Source: JACMLD01 sp044227095 (GTDB lineage: Bacteria > Bacteroidota > Bacteroidia > Chitinophagales > Chitinophagaceae). Taken from it: a stretch of DNA of 64,000 nucleotides. The translations under genes and the position numbers were made by a program. The notes under the pieces are model-generated. The model saw nothing but the letters and a program-made list of their open reading frames with translations. It was not told the origin of the DNA and made no database searches. This document shows positions 1-7,884 of the stretch, one piece after another. The stretch spans positions 248,001 to 312,000 of the forward strand of contig JBGAFV010000002.1 in assembly GCA_044227095.1 (NCBI GenBank). Direction: 5' to 3'. Position 1 is the stretch's first letter. The number at the start of each line of letters is the position of its first letter.

Positions 1-595
1 GTTCAACAGGGCTTTTTTCACTAATGATACCACACGCAAGGCCATAAAGAAATCCTTTGATTGAGTTATACTTTCTGTCATAAACTATATTCTCTTCTGT
101 TTCGTCTGGTACAATTGTAAAGGCCCTGATACTATTCGTGTCAAAGGAAAATTCAGCCGCATTTTCGAAATATTTGAAATTTGTTAAATATTTAGCAACT
201 GATTTTGTTGGTAAGGAGGTAGCTGATTTTGCAATAGTTAAACGCATGTCCCGTTCCGAAAAAAAGTAAACCAGGAAATTTTGCTTGGTTAAGTAAATCG
301 TTTTCTGAACGGCAATAATACCTTCACCAACCACTATCATGTCTTCTGGCAGAATTACACTGGTATCAATTGCCAGCACATACTTAATTCCATCTTCGGG
401 AGATTGAATCTGGAATGCAGGGATTGCATTGTATAAAATCAGCGCATTATCAATTTCAAAGTCACTGATTGAATAAAAATAATCTATACCAAAATTTCTT
501 CTTGAATAATAAGAAGCCGGTGAAATACTTTCTGTTGAAAAGATATTCTCAAACGTAAAATCTCTTGTAAAAAGAGGAATATAATAATAAGCCAC
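1..595 (-). CDS. Hypothetical protein, C-terminus outside the window
   Basis: An open frame runs from a GTG at 595-593 to the left edge of the window, about 198 codons with no stop. It starts 11 bp after the stop of the helicase-like gene upstream, so it is probably the fourth gene of that minus-strand operon. The N-terminus reads AYYYIPLFTRDFTFENIF. The rest is rich in beta-branched and aromatic residues and has no obvious membrane segment. I recognise no family. Its position after an XRE / ImmA / helicase trio suggests a co-regulated cargo function. GTG is the first usual start codon in frame. Confidence 0.55.
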   Translation of the reverse strand, partial: MAYYYIPLFTRDFTFENIFSTESISPASYYSRRNFGIDYFYSISDFEIDNALILYNAIPAFQIQSPEDGIKYVLAIDTSVILPEDMIVVGEGIIAVQKTIYLTKQNFLVYFFSERDMRLTIAKSATSLPTKSVAKYLTNFKYFENAAEFSFDTNSIRAFTIVPDETEENIVYDRKYNSIKGFLYGLACGIISEKSPVE

Positions 596-606
596 AATTA
601 ATTTTT

Positions 607-1656
607 TTAGTCATACTTAAAAGGAGGTACTTTCTCAAAAAACCTGGAGAGATTACCTGTATGAGTAATATAAAGGTTTTTTAATGTCCTGGTAAGCGCT
701 ACATACAACGGCCGGGTTATATATGTTTTAACCCATTCATCATGCTTTGGATAATCACAGAAAGGGACAAACACTGTTTCAAACTGTAACCCTTTCGCAC
801 TGTGAAATGTCATTAACTTGGGCAATTCTGAATCAAAATCCAAATCGTTGTTGTCAAAGCCTGCATCATCGGTCATCTTTGCCTCATGCGAAAAACTTTT
901 GCTATCGAGATATTCTTTGACTGACTCTACGTTACGGTATCTTTGGTTAGTATACGGAGCTTTCCCCTTATTATTAAAAGGTACAAGAATTGCACTGTCA
1001 GTATAATTGCGTGTTCTGATTTCAGCCATTATGTAATCCAGTTCTTCCTGCCAGGAAGGCCATTTTTTTATCCGTGGTTTTTCTGTTCCGGGTTTTACAC
1101 ATTTATTCTTGAAATCTTTGTCGGAACCAAGATGAGAGACAAAATCTGCAACGGTTCCGGGCAACCGGTAATTCCTGGTGAGTTTTTTTTGTTCGATGCC
1201 GAATTCCTTCGCAATAGATTCTGTCGATAATCCAAGAGAATATAACTGCTGTTCTGAATCACCATAAAACATGACGGATTTATTCTTAGCTGCAACGAAC
1301 ATTTCAATTTTTTCTTTCGGAAAATCCTGGCATTCATCCACAATTATATAATCAACATCGCTCCCATCCCATTTTTCCCAGTGAATTACCTGGTGAAGAT
1401 CGATACCCAGTTCCAATATACCTGAACGTATGAAATCTTTCAGTGTTTTTGTAAAAACAACAAAAGTAAAACTTGCTATATCACCTTCTACTCCTGCACG
1501 GATATGTATATCCTGCGCCCTGTACAATGCAAGAATCGTTTTTCCACTGCCGGCGCAACCATTGATAACGAAACTATCATTGATATCAAGTCTCAATATC
1601 TCCCGTTGAAATTCATCAAGTTCACCGGGATCGATAAGCCATTTTTCTTTGGCCAT
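607..1656 (-). CDS. Short UvrD-like superfamily I helicase / ATPase
   Basis: The 349-residue protein has the superfamily I helicase motifs in order: Walker A GCAGSGKT (33-40), Walker B DECQD (107-111), GDSEQQ (132-137, motif III), NYRLP (about 161-165), HSAKGLQFETVFVP (motif V) and YVALTR (motif VI) near the C-terminus. UvrD and Rep helicases are about 650-750 residues, so the inserted 1B and 2B domains are missing or very small. This makes it a minimal helicase core of the sort common in mobile elements and defence islands. It lies 39 bp after the ImmA-type gene, presumably in the same operon. Its substrate cannot be inferred from sequence. Confidence 0.85.
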   Translation of the reverse strand: MAKEKWLIDPGELDEFQREILRLDINDSFVINGCAGSGKTILALYRAQDIHIRAGVEGDIASFTFVVFTKTLKDFIRSGILELGIDLHQVIHWEKWDGSDVDYIIVDECQDFPKEKIEMFVAAKNKSVMFYGDSEQQLYSLGLSTESIAKEFGIEQKKLTRNYRLPGTVADFVSHLGSDKDFKNKCVKPGTEKPRIKKWPSWQEELDYIMAEIRTRNYTDSAILVPFNNKGKAPYTNQRYRNVESVKEYLDSKSFSHEAKMTDDAGFDNNDLDFDSELPKLMTFHSAKGLQFETVFVPFCDYPKHDEWVKTYITRPLYVALTRTLKNLYITHTGNLSRFFEKVPPFKYD

Positions 1657-1695
1657 AAATTAGTGGTTAGGTTAGAGGTTATATTCCAATACGTA

Positions 1696-2211
1696 TTAAA
1701 ACAGCCCGAGCCCGGCTATCCTGATAGACATCGCAGTGGTACTTACTTCAAACATTCTTGCAAGCTCTTTAATCGATTCACCATCTGAAAAATCCAATTC
1801 CATTCGCTGAATGGTTTTCCGGAGTTGGTCCGAGGGCATTAAGATAGCGGAGGCAAATGCATTCGCTTCCTTTTCCATTATCTGGTTAGCAGGCGTGTTA
1901 CCCGAATTTTCACTGCGATAAATAAATTCTTTATCAACAAAAAGGTTTGATTGATCCCGGTGGAGTTCGAAATGGCCCAGTTCGTGGGCAATCGTAAACC
2001 TTCGTCTTACCATGGGTTCATTTTTGTTATACCCTATTGTTGCCTGCCCGTCCTGTATAGCAAGTAACCCAGATACATCATCGCCCAGTGGATAAGGCAT
2101 AATCTTAATACCACGCATCCGTACTATTTCTTCGATCTTAATGGGAATGGTGATTTCTGGTAGCTTCTTTAGAATAGAAGATACCCTGCTTGTTATGAGC
2201 TTTATATTCAT
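1696..2211 (-). CDS. ImmA/IrrE family metallopeptidase
   Basis: The 171-residue protein has the zinc-protease signature HELGH (76-80) within the stretch RRRFTIAHELGHFELH, followed downstream by a glutamate-rich helix (KEANAFASAILMP) that supplies the third ligand region in this family. ImmA/IrrE peptidases usually cleave or antagonise a partner XRE repressor to switch on a mobile element or stress response. Its start overlaps the end of the XRE gene upstream by 4 bp (ATGA), the usual sign of translational coupling to that partner. The target is most likely the repressor encoded just upstream. Confidence 0.9.
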   Translation of the reverse strand: MNIKLITSRVSSILKKLPEITIPIKIEEIVRMRGIKIMPYPLGDDVSGLLAIQDGQATIGYNKNEPMVRRRFTIAHELGHFELHRDQSNLFVDKEFIYRSENSGNTPANQIMEKEANAFASAILMPSDQLRKTIQRMELDFSDGESIKELARMFEVSTTAMSIRIAGLGLF

Positions 2212-2570
2212 TGATTCCCGGATTTAATCTCTGATAAAAACTGATCAAGCACTAATTTGGTTGATTTATCAATTCCTCCCTGATCCACAATCGCATTTTT
2301 GATAACAGCGGCATTGTCTTCCTGTTTTATATTCTGTTCACGTTTTCGCACTGGCAATAATTGCATGATATCAACCTGAAAATAGTCAGCCATACAAAGC
2401 AACTGATAAATCGACGGCCGGTGCCTTCCTTTTTCGAGATTAATAATTGAGGCACGGGATAAATCCAATAACTGGCCTAGTTGCTCCTGGCTAACTTTTT
2501 TTTTGATGCGTTCAGATTTAATCAGCTCACTAACTTCTGCATAAAACTTGTTGGGGGGCGGCAGCTGCAT
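2208..2570 (-). CDS. XRE-family helix-turn-helix repressor
   Basis: The 120-residue protein carries a classic Cro/C1-type HTH at about residues 12-66 (KKVSQEQLGQLLDLSRASI, then NLEKGRHRPSIYQL). The C-terminal 50 residues are polar and may mediate oligomerisation or peptidase recognition. It is the first gene of the minus-strand operon XRE, ImmA, helicase, unknown, and overlaps the ImmA gene by 4 bp. By analogy with ICEBs1-like ImmR/ImmA pairs it probably represses its own operon and is inactivated by the peptidase. That regulation is inferred, not shown by the sequence. Confidence 0.88.
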   Translation of the reverse strand: MQLPPPNKFYAEVSELIKSERIKKKVSQEQLGQLLDLSRASIINLEKGRHRPSIYQLLCMADYFQVDIMQLLPVRKREQNIKQEDNAAVIKNAIVDQGGIDKSTKLVLDQFLSEIKSGNQ

Positions 2571-3008
2571 ATTTCTTCTTTAGTCAAAATTAATACTAAT
2601 AAATAATACCGTCCAATTTTTTTTATAAAACTTTACATATTTGTTTATATTTCTTTACACAAATAAAAGTAGTATAAATATTGTTTTACTGGCGTTATTG
2701 TTGTACCTTTATCCTTTATTAGCCCAGGCTAATAAAAAACCAGGCATGGTGCCTGGCTTTGTGAAATTAACTACCAGATAGCGTAGCATGCTAACTGATA
2801 TATTTGAACTCGCACTCCAAATATAGTGTTCTTGTCTAATTTTTCAATGCCAATCATTTACAGCACCTACTGCCGGTAATTATTTATTTAAAAATTACTA
2901 CTGCTGAACGTAATATCATTTTCAAATCATTTCAGGTAACAGTTTTTATTATGCTGCGTCAAACTTGCCGCAATAATCACTAATCGTTTATATTAAAATT
3001 TAAAAAAA
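2571..3008. other. Divergent intergenic region between XRE operon and ubiquitin-like operon
   Basis: This AT-rich 438-bp gap separates two divergent operons and should hold both promoters. The only clear structure is the hairpin at 2738-2760. I saw no open frame with coding character and no confident Bacteroidota promoter. Confidence 0.5.
2738..2760. terminator. Hairpin, possible bidirectional terminator
   Basis: CCAGGCA (2740-2746) and TGCCTGG (2750-2756) form a 7-bp stem with a 3-base loop. It is flanked by AAAA on the left and CTTT on the right, the shape of bidirectional terminators. It lies between divergent promoters, so it may instead insulate the two operons or be an attenuator. Confidence 0.5.
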
Positions 3009-3635
3009 ATGAAATACCCATTTATATTAAATAAGCAGTACCATGAGTCCGCCAAACAATTTCTTAGCAGTTCAGAAATAAGAAATATTGGCAACCTCCC
3101 CGGCAATCAGGATATTTTCTGGAAAGTACAGGGAGTAGATGAGTTGTTGGGCGAAGCAGATTCAGTTGACCTTGGAAGATTCGGCATTGAACAACTGTAT
3201 AGTGTGCCGGCGGAAAAATACCAATTCATAATTAATGAGCGGTTGTTTGTTTCGCACGAACCATTTGTTACAGAGCAGGAACTTCGCCACGTCGGCCAGA
3301 TACCGCCGGATGACCATTTGTTTTTTAAGGAAGAAGGCGGTAACCGGCAACTGAAACCAGGTGACAAAATCGACCTGCGGCCTTACCCGGTAGAAGAATT
3401 TTACTCCGTGAAGGTTCAAAAGCTGGTAATTATTAAAATCAATAATAACCCGTTTGAAGTAAAGCCTGGTAAATATTCCGTTGCCGAGATTAGGAAAATT
3501 GGCAGTGTTAATCCGGCCCACGCACTGGGTGAATTAATTAACAACGACCTGATAGAGTTATCTACTGATGCAGAAGTGATAATCAAAGGCGGAGAGGAAT
3601 TCAAAAGTTACGCCAGGGGCGGAACCTCCTCATAG
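3009..3635 (+). CDS. Multi-ubiquitin-like protein (three Ubl repeats)
   Basis: The 208-residue protein consists of three ubiquitin-like repeats at about residues 1-70, 71-137 and 138-208. Each begins with a hydrophobic strand of the form YPFILNKQ, YQFIINER or LVIIKINN. Each continues with a helix of the type SxxEIRxIGxxP; the first two end in acidic-aromatic strands (EQLYSV, EEFYSV). This is the pattern of the bacterial Multi-ubiquitin family. The C-terminus is RGG (203-205) plus TSS, so a peptidase must remove three residues to expose the diglycine for E1 activation. The next two genes encode E2-like and JAB-E1 proteins, supplying that machinery. It is predicted to be the modifier of a ubiquitin-like conjugation system, probably antiviral. 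Confidence 0.88.
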   Translation: MKYPFILNKQYHESAKQFLSSSEIRNIGNLPGNQDIFWKVQGVDELLGEADSVDLGRFGIEQLYSVPAEKYQFIINERLFVSHEPFVTEQELRHVGQIPPDDHLFFKEEGGNRQLKPGDKIDLRPYPVEEFYSVKVQKLVIIKINNNPFEVKPGKYSVAEIRKIGSVNPAHALGELINNDLIELSTDAEVIIKGGEEFKSYARGGTSS

Positions 3636-3637
3636 TT

Positions 3638-3976
3638 ATGACATTTAACCAATCAGAAATTGATGAGTTAAAGCAGGTATCCCCCGGCCTCAGTTACGCT
3701 GAGGACGGAGGGCGTACCTACTTATTTCTCAAAAACCACCCATTACCCGCAGGCTGCATACCTGCGAGAATGGACTTGCTGTTATGCCCAAACCCGTTGA
3801 ACGGTTATCAATCCCTCCTGTATTTTTCAAGCAAGCCCAGTGGGTGCGCCGAACGGAACTGGAACGGAAACATTGCCGTTTTTTCGCATAACTGGGTATC
3901 TTTTTCGTGGCAAACGGAGCCAGGAAATTCCTTGCTATCCATGCTGCAATTACATTTAAATGCACTAAAAAAATGA
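3638..3976 (+). CDS. Prokaryotic E2-like protein, family E
   Basis: This 112-residue protein follows the multi-ubiquitin gene with no gap and overlaps the JAB-E1 gene by 4 bp. It resembles the prokaryotic E2/UBC family E: LPAGCIP, then a DLLL strand (46-49), PNPLNGY (51-57) in the place of the E2 proline-rich turn, a tryptophan at 75, FSHNW (82-86) and a C-terminal helix (98-111). These proteins typically sit between a multi-ubiquitin and an E1/JAB gene. The cysteines are at 40, 50 and 70, and none is clearly in the canonical E2 catalytic position, so the transfer chemistry is uncertain. The assignment rests on context as well as motif pattern. Confidence 0.75.
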   Translation: MTFNQSEIDELKQVSPGLSYAEDGGRTYLFLKNHPLPAGCIPARMDLLLCPNPLNGYQSLLYFSSKPSGCAERNWNGNIAVFSHNWVSFSWQTEPGNSLLSMLQLHLNALKK

Positions 3977-5310
3977 ACGTAAATAATAATACAGTTATAC
4001 GTATCCCTGCAGAGTTGTATAAAAAAATGATTGAAGACCTGAACAGGCCACATCCGTTTGCTGCAGAAAGGGTTGGATTCTTGGCGGCTTCATTCCTGCA
4101 GTCAGACAGTAATAGCACTATTATAACCATTACGGGCTACCATACAGTGCCTGATGAAGATTATATTGATGACAAGGAGGTAGGCGCAAGTATCAATACC
4201 AACGCCATTAGGAGGGAGATGCAGGAGGTTATACGTACAGGACATGGCTGCCTGCATGTTCACCTTCACAACCACGCTGGTAAACCTTATCCAAGCATTA
4301 CTGATAAAAAAAGCCTGCCAGATGTTAGCCGTTCTTTTCTTAATGCGAATCCGGCTGTCCCCTGCGGCTACCTGATCCTGAGTGAGGATAACTTTTATTG
4401 TGCTTTGTATGATTTTGAAAAAACCCAACCTGCATTTGCCGACCAGTTTACCATTGTAGGATACCCATCTGAAATAAGGTATGCGCAACAATTGAAACTG
4501 CCAGCAAATAATGAAGTTTTTGAAAGACAATCCTTTCTGGGTACAACTGCGGACCAACGCTTTGGCCGTGTAAAGGTTGGGCTGGTAGGTTTGGGAGGTG
4601 GGGGATCTCATATAGCGCAGCAACTGGCTCACGTTGGTATTATACATTGCACGAATTTTGACGCTGATCACATTGAATGGTCTAACCTGAACAGGCTGAT
4701 TGGTGGACGTTTCAAGGACATTGGAAAAAAGCTGAAAAAAATAAAAATCATTGAAAGGTTGATGAAAGGCATTAATCCGTATGTAAAATTGAAATCATTC
4801 AACACACGCTGGCAGGAGCACCCCGAAGAATTAAATAACTGCGATTTTGTAATTGGCTGTGTTGATTCCTTATCAGAGCGTATGCAGCTGGAGTCTGCCT
4901 GCCGGAGGGCATTGATCCCGTACATTGATATTGGCATGGATGTACATCAAATCACCGGGCACGGCTTCTCTATGTCAGGACAGGTCATATTATCAATGCC
5001 TGGAATGCCGTGCATGCAATGCTTTAAATTTGTTACAGAGGCAAATTTGTCTGAAGAGGCAAAAAGATACGGAGATGCAGGTGGGAGGCCACAAGTGGTA
5101 TGGCCGAACGGAGTGCTGGCTTCCACAGCGGTCGGCGTCTTAATAGACCTCATCACAGGATGGGCTAATCTGAAGAACCGTAAGGTATATTTAAGCTATG
5201 ATGGCGACAATGGACATATTACAGATCACCCCCATGGCATTTATAGCCCTGCACACTGCACGCATTATCCATTGCACGCAACTGGTGAAGTTATATTTAA
5301 TGTGTTATGA
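3973..5310 (+). CDS. JAB deubiquitinase-E1 (ThiF) fusion protein
   Basis: The start is taken at ATG 3973, which overlaps the stop of the E2-like gene as ATGA, giving 445 residues. The N-terminal third has a JAMM-type metalloprotease pattern: a glutamate near ERVGFL, then HVHLHNH (about 95-101) and SITD. The C-terminal two thirds are an E1/ThiF adenylation domain: GLVGLGGGGSH (about 202-212) for ATP, the DADHIEWSNLNR segment, and PCMQC (about 346-350), whose cysteines could serve catalysis or zinc binding. A single polypeptide could thus trim the RGG-TSS tail of the modifier and then activate it. The JAMM spacing differs slightly from the eukaryotic HxHx7SxxD. Third and last gene of the operon. 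Confidence 0.88.
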   Translation: MNVNNNTVIRIPAELYKKMIEDLNRPHPFAAERVGFLAASFLQSDSNSTIITITGYHTVPDEDYIDDKEVGASINTNAIRREMQEVIRTGHGCLHVHLHNHAGKPYPSITDKKSLPDVSRSFLNANPAVPCGYLILSEDNFYCALYDFEKTQPAFADQFTIVGYPSEIRYAQQLKLPANNEVFERQSFLGTTADQRFGRVKVGLVGLGGGGSHIAQQLAHVGIIHCTNFDADHIEWSNLNRLIGGRFKDIGKKLKKIKIIERLMKGINPYVKLKSFNTRWQEHPEELNNCDFVIGCVDSLSERMQLESACRRALIPYIDIGMDVHQITGHGFSMSGQVILSMPGMPCMQCFKFVTEANLSEEAKRYGDAGGRPQVVWPNGVLASTAVGVLIDLITGWANLKNRKVYLSYDGDNGHITDHPHGIYSPAHCTHYPLHATGEVIFNVL

Positions 5311-5389
5311 TAATAAAAGTGTTATGATAATAAGATAATAAAATAAGATCTGCTCAAGATCTGCTAATAATGAAGATCTGCTAATAATG
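5302..5389. repeat. Short tandem duplications after the JAB-E1 gene
   Basis: GTGTTATGATAATAA occurs at 5302-5316 and again at 5319-5333. AAGATCTGCTAATAATG occurs perfectly at 5356-5372 and 5373-5389, with a partial copy AAGATCTGCT at 5345-5354. The first repeat spans the stop codon of the JAB-E1 gene. These look like replication-slippage products. Confidence 0.8.
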
Positions 5390-5645
5390 AAATGAATTGT
5401 TGCCATGTCAAAAAGCCGACACTTATTAATCCCGGAGGGTTACACTTCAGTGTAGTATTCCTGTACAGTGAATAGGAAGAGAAAAGAAGGAGAAATGGGG
5501 CGTCTTTTTATAAATAGATATAAAAACGGTGCAATTTTCGCCCGCGCAAAAAATTTTTTCACTGTATTTTCAAATTTTTTTAAAATTTTTTGAATTGCCT
5601 CTTTGTACTTGCTCAGTGCGAAATCATTGCGCATGGCATTGTATG

Positions 5646-6569
5646 CTATGCAATTTTTTTCTGCGCCAACCAGGAAGATTTTTTGGAGGTCCTTGTAAAT
5701 TTTACCAGCGGGATAATTTCATCATATTGCTGCTGTACCACTTCGATGACTTTTTTGTAGCGGGTAGATTGTGGCACTCTTTTAATAGCTGTCCTGAAGA
5801 TAACCTTGCCGGTTAATTCGGGGCGGCCTTTATACAGGTTTTGACGGATTGTATAATCTCTTTTATCAAGTGTAAGAAGCACTTCGGTATGTTCAATTGT
5901 TTTGATAAAACCCCAGTGTTCCATCTGGTGTTTTAAATCAGTCGCAGTTGTTTTGCTGCAACCTAAAATTTTGGCGATAGTACGGTTGCTATATCCGTAG
6001 TAAGCAGGTTTGTTTTCTTTGCGCGGATTTGCCTGCGCGGATGCCTTGTCATTAACGATTCTTCTTGGAACCCAGTTTTGAGCAGGTGCGGAAGAAACCG
6101 CAACTTGTAATGCAGCTCCGGTTTTCTTCACCGCGGATGCTGGCTTCTTTCGTTGACCTACTTCAAAATAATATTTTTGGTTTTGAACTTTTCCTGTAAC
6201 AATTACTGCCGCACAAAATGCCTGCATACCCTGGATTTTTTCTATTGGAAATCCCGCAGTTTGCTTTTTTTGAAATCCATACACTGCCCTCAAATGCTCG
6301 AAGCCCCTGACATAAAATTTTTGACCACCTTCATCATAGCCGACCCAGTTCAGCGCCAATAATTTTCGGAGATGTTTATTGAACGTGTTATGTGATTGGA
6401 AGCCAAGGGCATTAGCTGCATTTTTAAAAACAGCAGAATCCCGGTTAAAGATGCCTGCACTGTTCGATTTAAAATACATATATAGCGTAAAAGGTTTTTC
6501 CAGTTCCTGGTAAAAAACCATCGCCGCGAACTCTGTTGGTATTTGCTGGTATGCCCTACCCTTATCCAT
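5646..6569 (-). CDS. Helix-turn-helix protein of unknown role
   Basis: The 307-residue protein has a winged-helix-like N-terminal half (residues 45-95, with HNTFNKHLRKLLAL) and a clear helix-turn-helix at about 195-225 (YSNRTIAKILGCSKTTATDL). The middle is basic and alanine-rich and probably a linker. The C-terminus is very basic. Proteins of this build occur on Bacteroidota plasmids and ICEs near replication or transfer functions, but I cannot name a family. It stands alone on the minus strand, with 330 bp to the JAB-E1 gene on one side and about 530 bp on the other. DNA binding is likely; a replication or regulatory role is a guess. Confidence 0.7.
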   Translation of the reverse strand: MDKGRAYQQIPTEFAAMVFYQELEKPFTLYMYFKSNSAGIFNRDSAVFKNAANALGFQSHNTFNKHLRKLLALNWVGYDEGGQKFYVRGFEHLRAVYGFQKKQTAGFPIEKIQGMQAFCAAVIVTGKVQNQKYYFEVGQRKKPASAVKKTGAALQVAVSSAPAQNWVPRRIVNDKASAQANPRKENKPAYYGYSNRTIAKILGCSKTTATDLKHQMEHWGFIKTIEHTEVLLTLDKRDYTIRQNLYKGRPELTGKVIFRTAIKRVPQSTRYKKVIEVVQQQYDEIIPLVKFTRTSKKSSWLAQKKIA

Positions 6570-7101
6570 ATTTGTTATTGTAAATTTAACTAATTTTTGT
6601 AGCAGGATAAATTCTTCTTATTCACAATAAATGTGGAAAACCTGTTATTCACAGTGGGTTTTACGAGCAGCTAAAATATTTGGGAATTTGTATTTTTACA
6701 AAAAAGATATATCTCTATGAAAGTTGCCAAGAAGTACTTTGGTAACTATTGCAAAAAAAGCAATTGGCATTTATTAGACTATAAAGTAAATATTTGAAGC
6801 ATCGGCGGCATTGCGGTGAACAACATTTTGAATTTAGTAGGGATGTCAACGCTTGTAATATTCGAAATCATCGTTCAAGAAATGCACAAATTGAGGATAT
6901 CATTTTTCTCCAAGATATTAGCATAATTGTTCAGACGGTAGGTAACACAAAGTCTTTGGATTGTATAAAATTTCGTCCTACTTTACCTCAAATTCATTTA
7001 CTATCTGAAAGCAATAAAACGCACTGGTGAAGAACTTATAAAAAACTATTGAAGTTTTTTATTTTAAAAGATATTACCTGACGATATGGTCTATTGCATG
7101 G
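6570..7101. other. AT-rich intergenic region
   Basis: This 532-bp stretch lies upstream of the HTH gene and downstream of the sigma factor gene. Short open frames at 6718-6798 and 6794-7030 have no coding signature I can recognise. Nothing else is supported. Confidence 0.45.
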
Positions 7102-7659
7102 TTAAGTTGCATTCTTCCAGAGGAATATCTTTAGTTTTATCAGTGATCTACCTTTCTGAGTTTTCACGGTACTTTGTGAAACTCCTAATTCTTCAGCGAC
7201 ACAACGGATATTCTTTCCTTCGAAATAAATCATCTTGATGATTTGCTTGCCTTGTGGTGATAAATTTTCCAAAGCCTTTGATAGTTTACTGAAAACCTCA
7301 GATCCAACAAGATGTTTAAACGAATAATCCTCGTCAAATACAACCGTTTGGCCAATATTCTCCGACAATGAAATTATATTTCTATTTTTCTTAATCCAAT
7401 TTAGACTTGCATTTCTTACTGTAGTATAGAGATATGATTTCAGGACATTTATCTCGAAAAAAATCTCCCGCCTTTCCCAGATTTTTATAAATGAATCTTC
7501 CACTATATCTTCTGCTGCGGCTTGATCCTGCGTTACCTTAAAAGAGTAATAACATAGTGACGTATAAAATAAATTGAATACCTCCGTAAAGCATTTTTGA
7601 TGCCCCAAGCGGAAGCCTTCCATTAACCTGTAATCACTATTTAGATTTTTTTTTCGCAT
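7102..7659 (-). CDS. ECF-type RNA polymerase sigma factor
   Basis: With the ATG at 7659 the protein has 185 residues, the usual size of Bacteroidota ECF sigma factors. An upstream ATG at 7752 would add 31 residues unlike the family. Region 2 is seen in VTQDQAAAEDIVEDSFIKIW and the YLYTTVRNASLNW segment. Region 4 is seen in LSPQGKQIIKMIYFEGKN and EELGVSQSTVKTQ, a helix-turn-helix for the -35 region. Such sigma factors are normally followed by a FecR-like anti-sigma gene and a SusC/SusD pair; neither is here. It may be an element-borne orphan. A strongly structured stretch lies 98-225 bp upstream. Confidence 0.9.
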   Translation of the reverse strand: MRKKNLNSDYRLMEGFRLGHQKCFTEVFNLFYTSLCYYSFKVTQDQAAAEDIVEDSFIKIWERREIFFEINVLKSYLYTTVRNASLNWIKKNRNIISLSENIGQTVVFDEDYSFKHLVGSEVFSKLSKALENLSPQGKQIIKMIYFEGKNIRCVAEELGVSQSTVKTQKGRSLIKLKIFLWKNAT

Positions 7660-7756
7660 CCCGAATAAATTGGGAGCGATTCTGCATCTAATACAAAACT
7701 GCGCTTTAGGCCTGTCAAGCGATTCCAAAGAAAAAAAGACGTGGAACTGCACTTAC

Positions 7757-7884
7757 CGTAACTGAGGCCGGGCAGGCCTTACCACGAATAAGTGAGCCCA
7801 CGCCTAAACGTGAGCTCTTCACTTATTATCTCGTGGTAATCGAAAATTTGCCCTTTTCAGTTACGAGACTCCAAGCGAAAGCTT
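7757..7884. other. Nested inverted-repeat structure (candidate structured RNA or recombination site)
   Basis: Several stems nest inside one another. The outermost is CGTAACTGA (7757-7765) with TCAGTTACG (7857-7865). Inside it GGGCA (7770-7774) pairs with TGCCC (7849-7853), then TTACCACGA (7779-7787) with TCGTGGTAA (7831-7839), then ATAAGTGA (7788-7795) with TCACTTAT (7819-7826), leaving a 4-base bulge. Next to it AAGC-GAAA-GCTT (7873-7884) is a small hairpin with a GNRA-type loop. The region is non-coding, upstream of the sigma factor gene on the minus strand and of the small gene at 8030 on the plus strand. Confidence 0.55.

Noticed and set aside
5440..5634. A 64-residue minus-strand frame downstream of the HTH gene
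   Set aside because: Low-complexity lysine/phenylalanine composition from AT-rich DNA, no ribosome site and no family resemblance.
6794..7030. A 78-residue plus-strand frame in the gap before the sigma factor gene
   Set aside because: Composition is atypical (many His, Cys, Asn), start is weak, and no domain pattern is visible.
7757..7865. Integron attC site
   Set aside because: The outer arms contain GTAAC/GTTAC but do not match RYYYAAC and GTTRRRY, and no integron integrase or cassette array is in the window.
7757..7884. Retron msr-msd RNA
   Set aside because: No reverse transcriptase gene lies nearby, and the stems lack the expected a1/a2 arrangement next to one.
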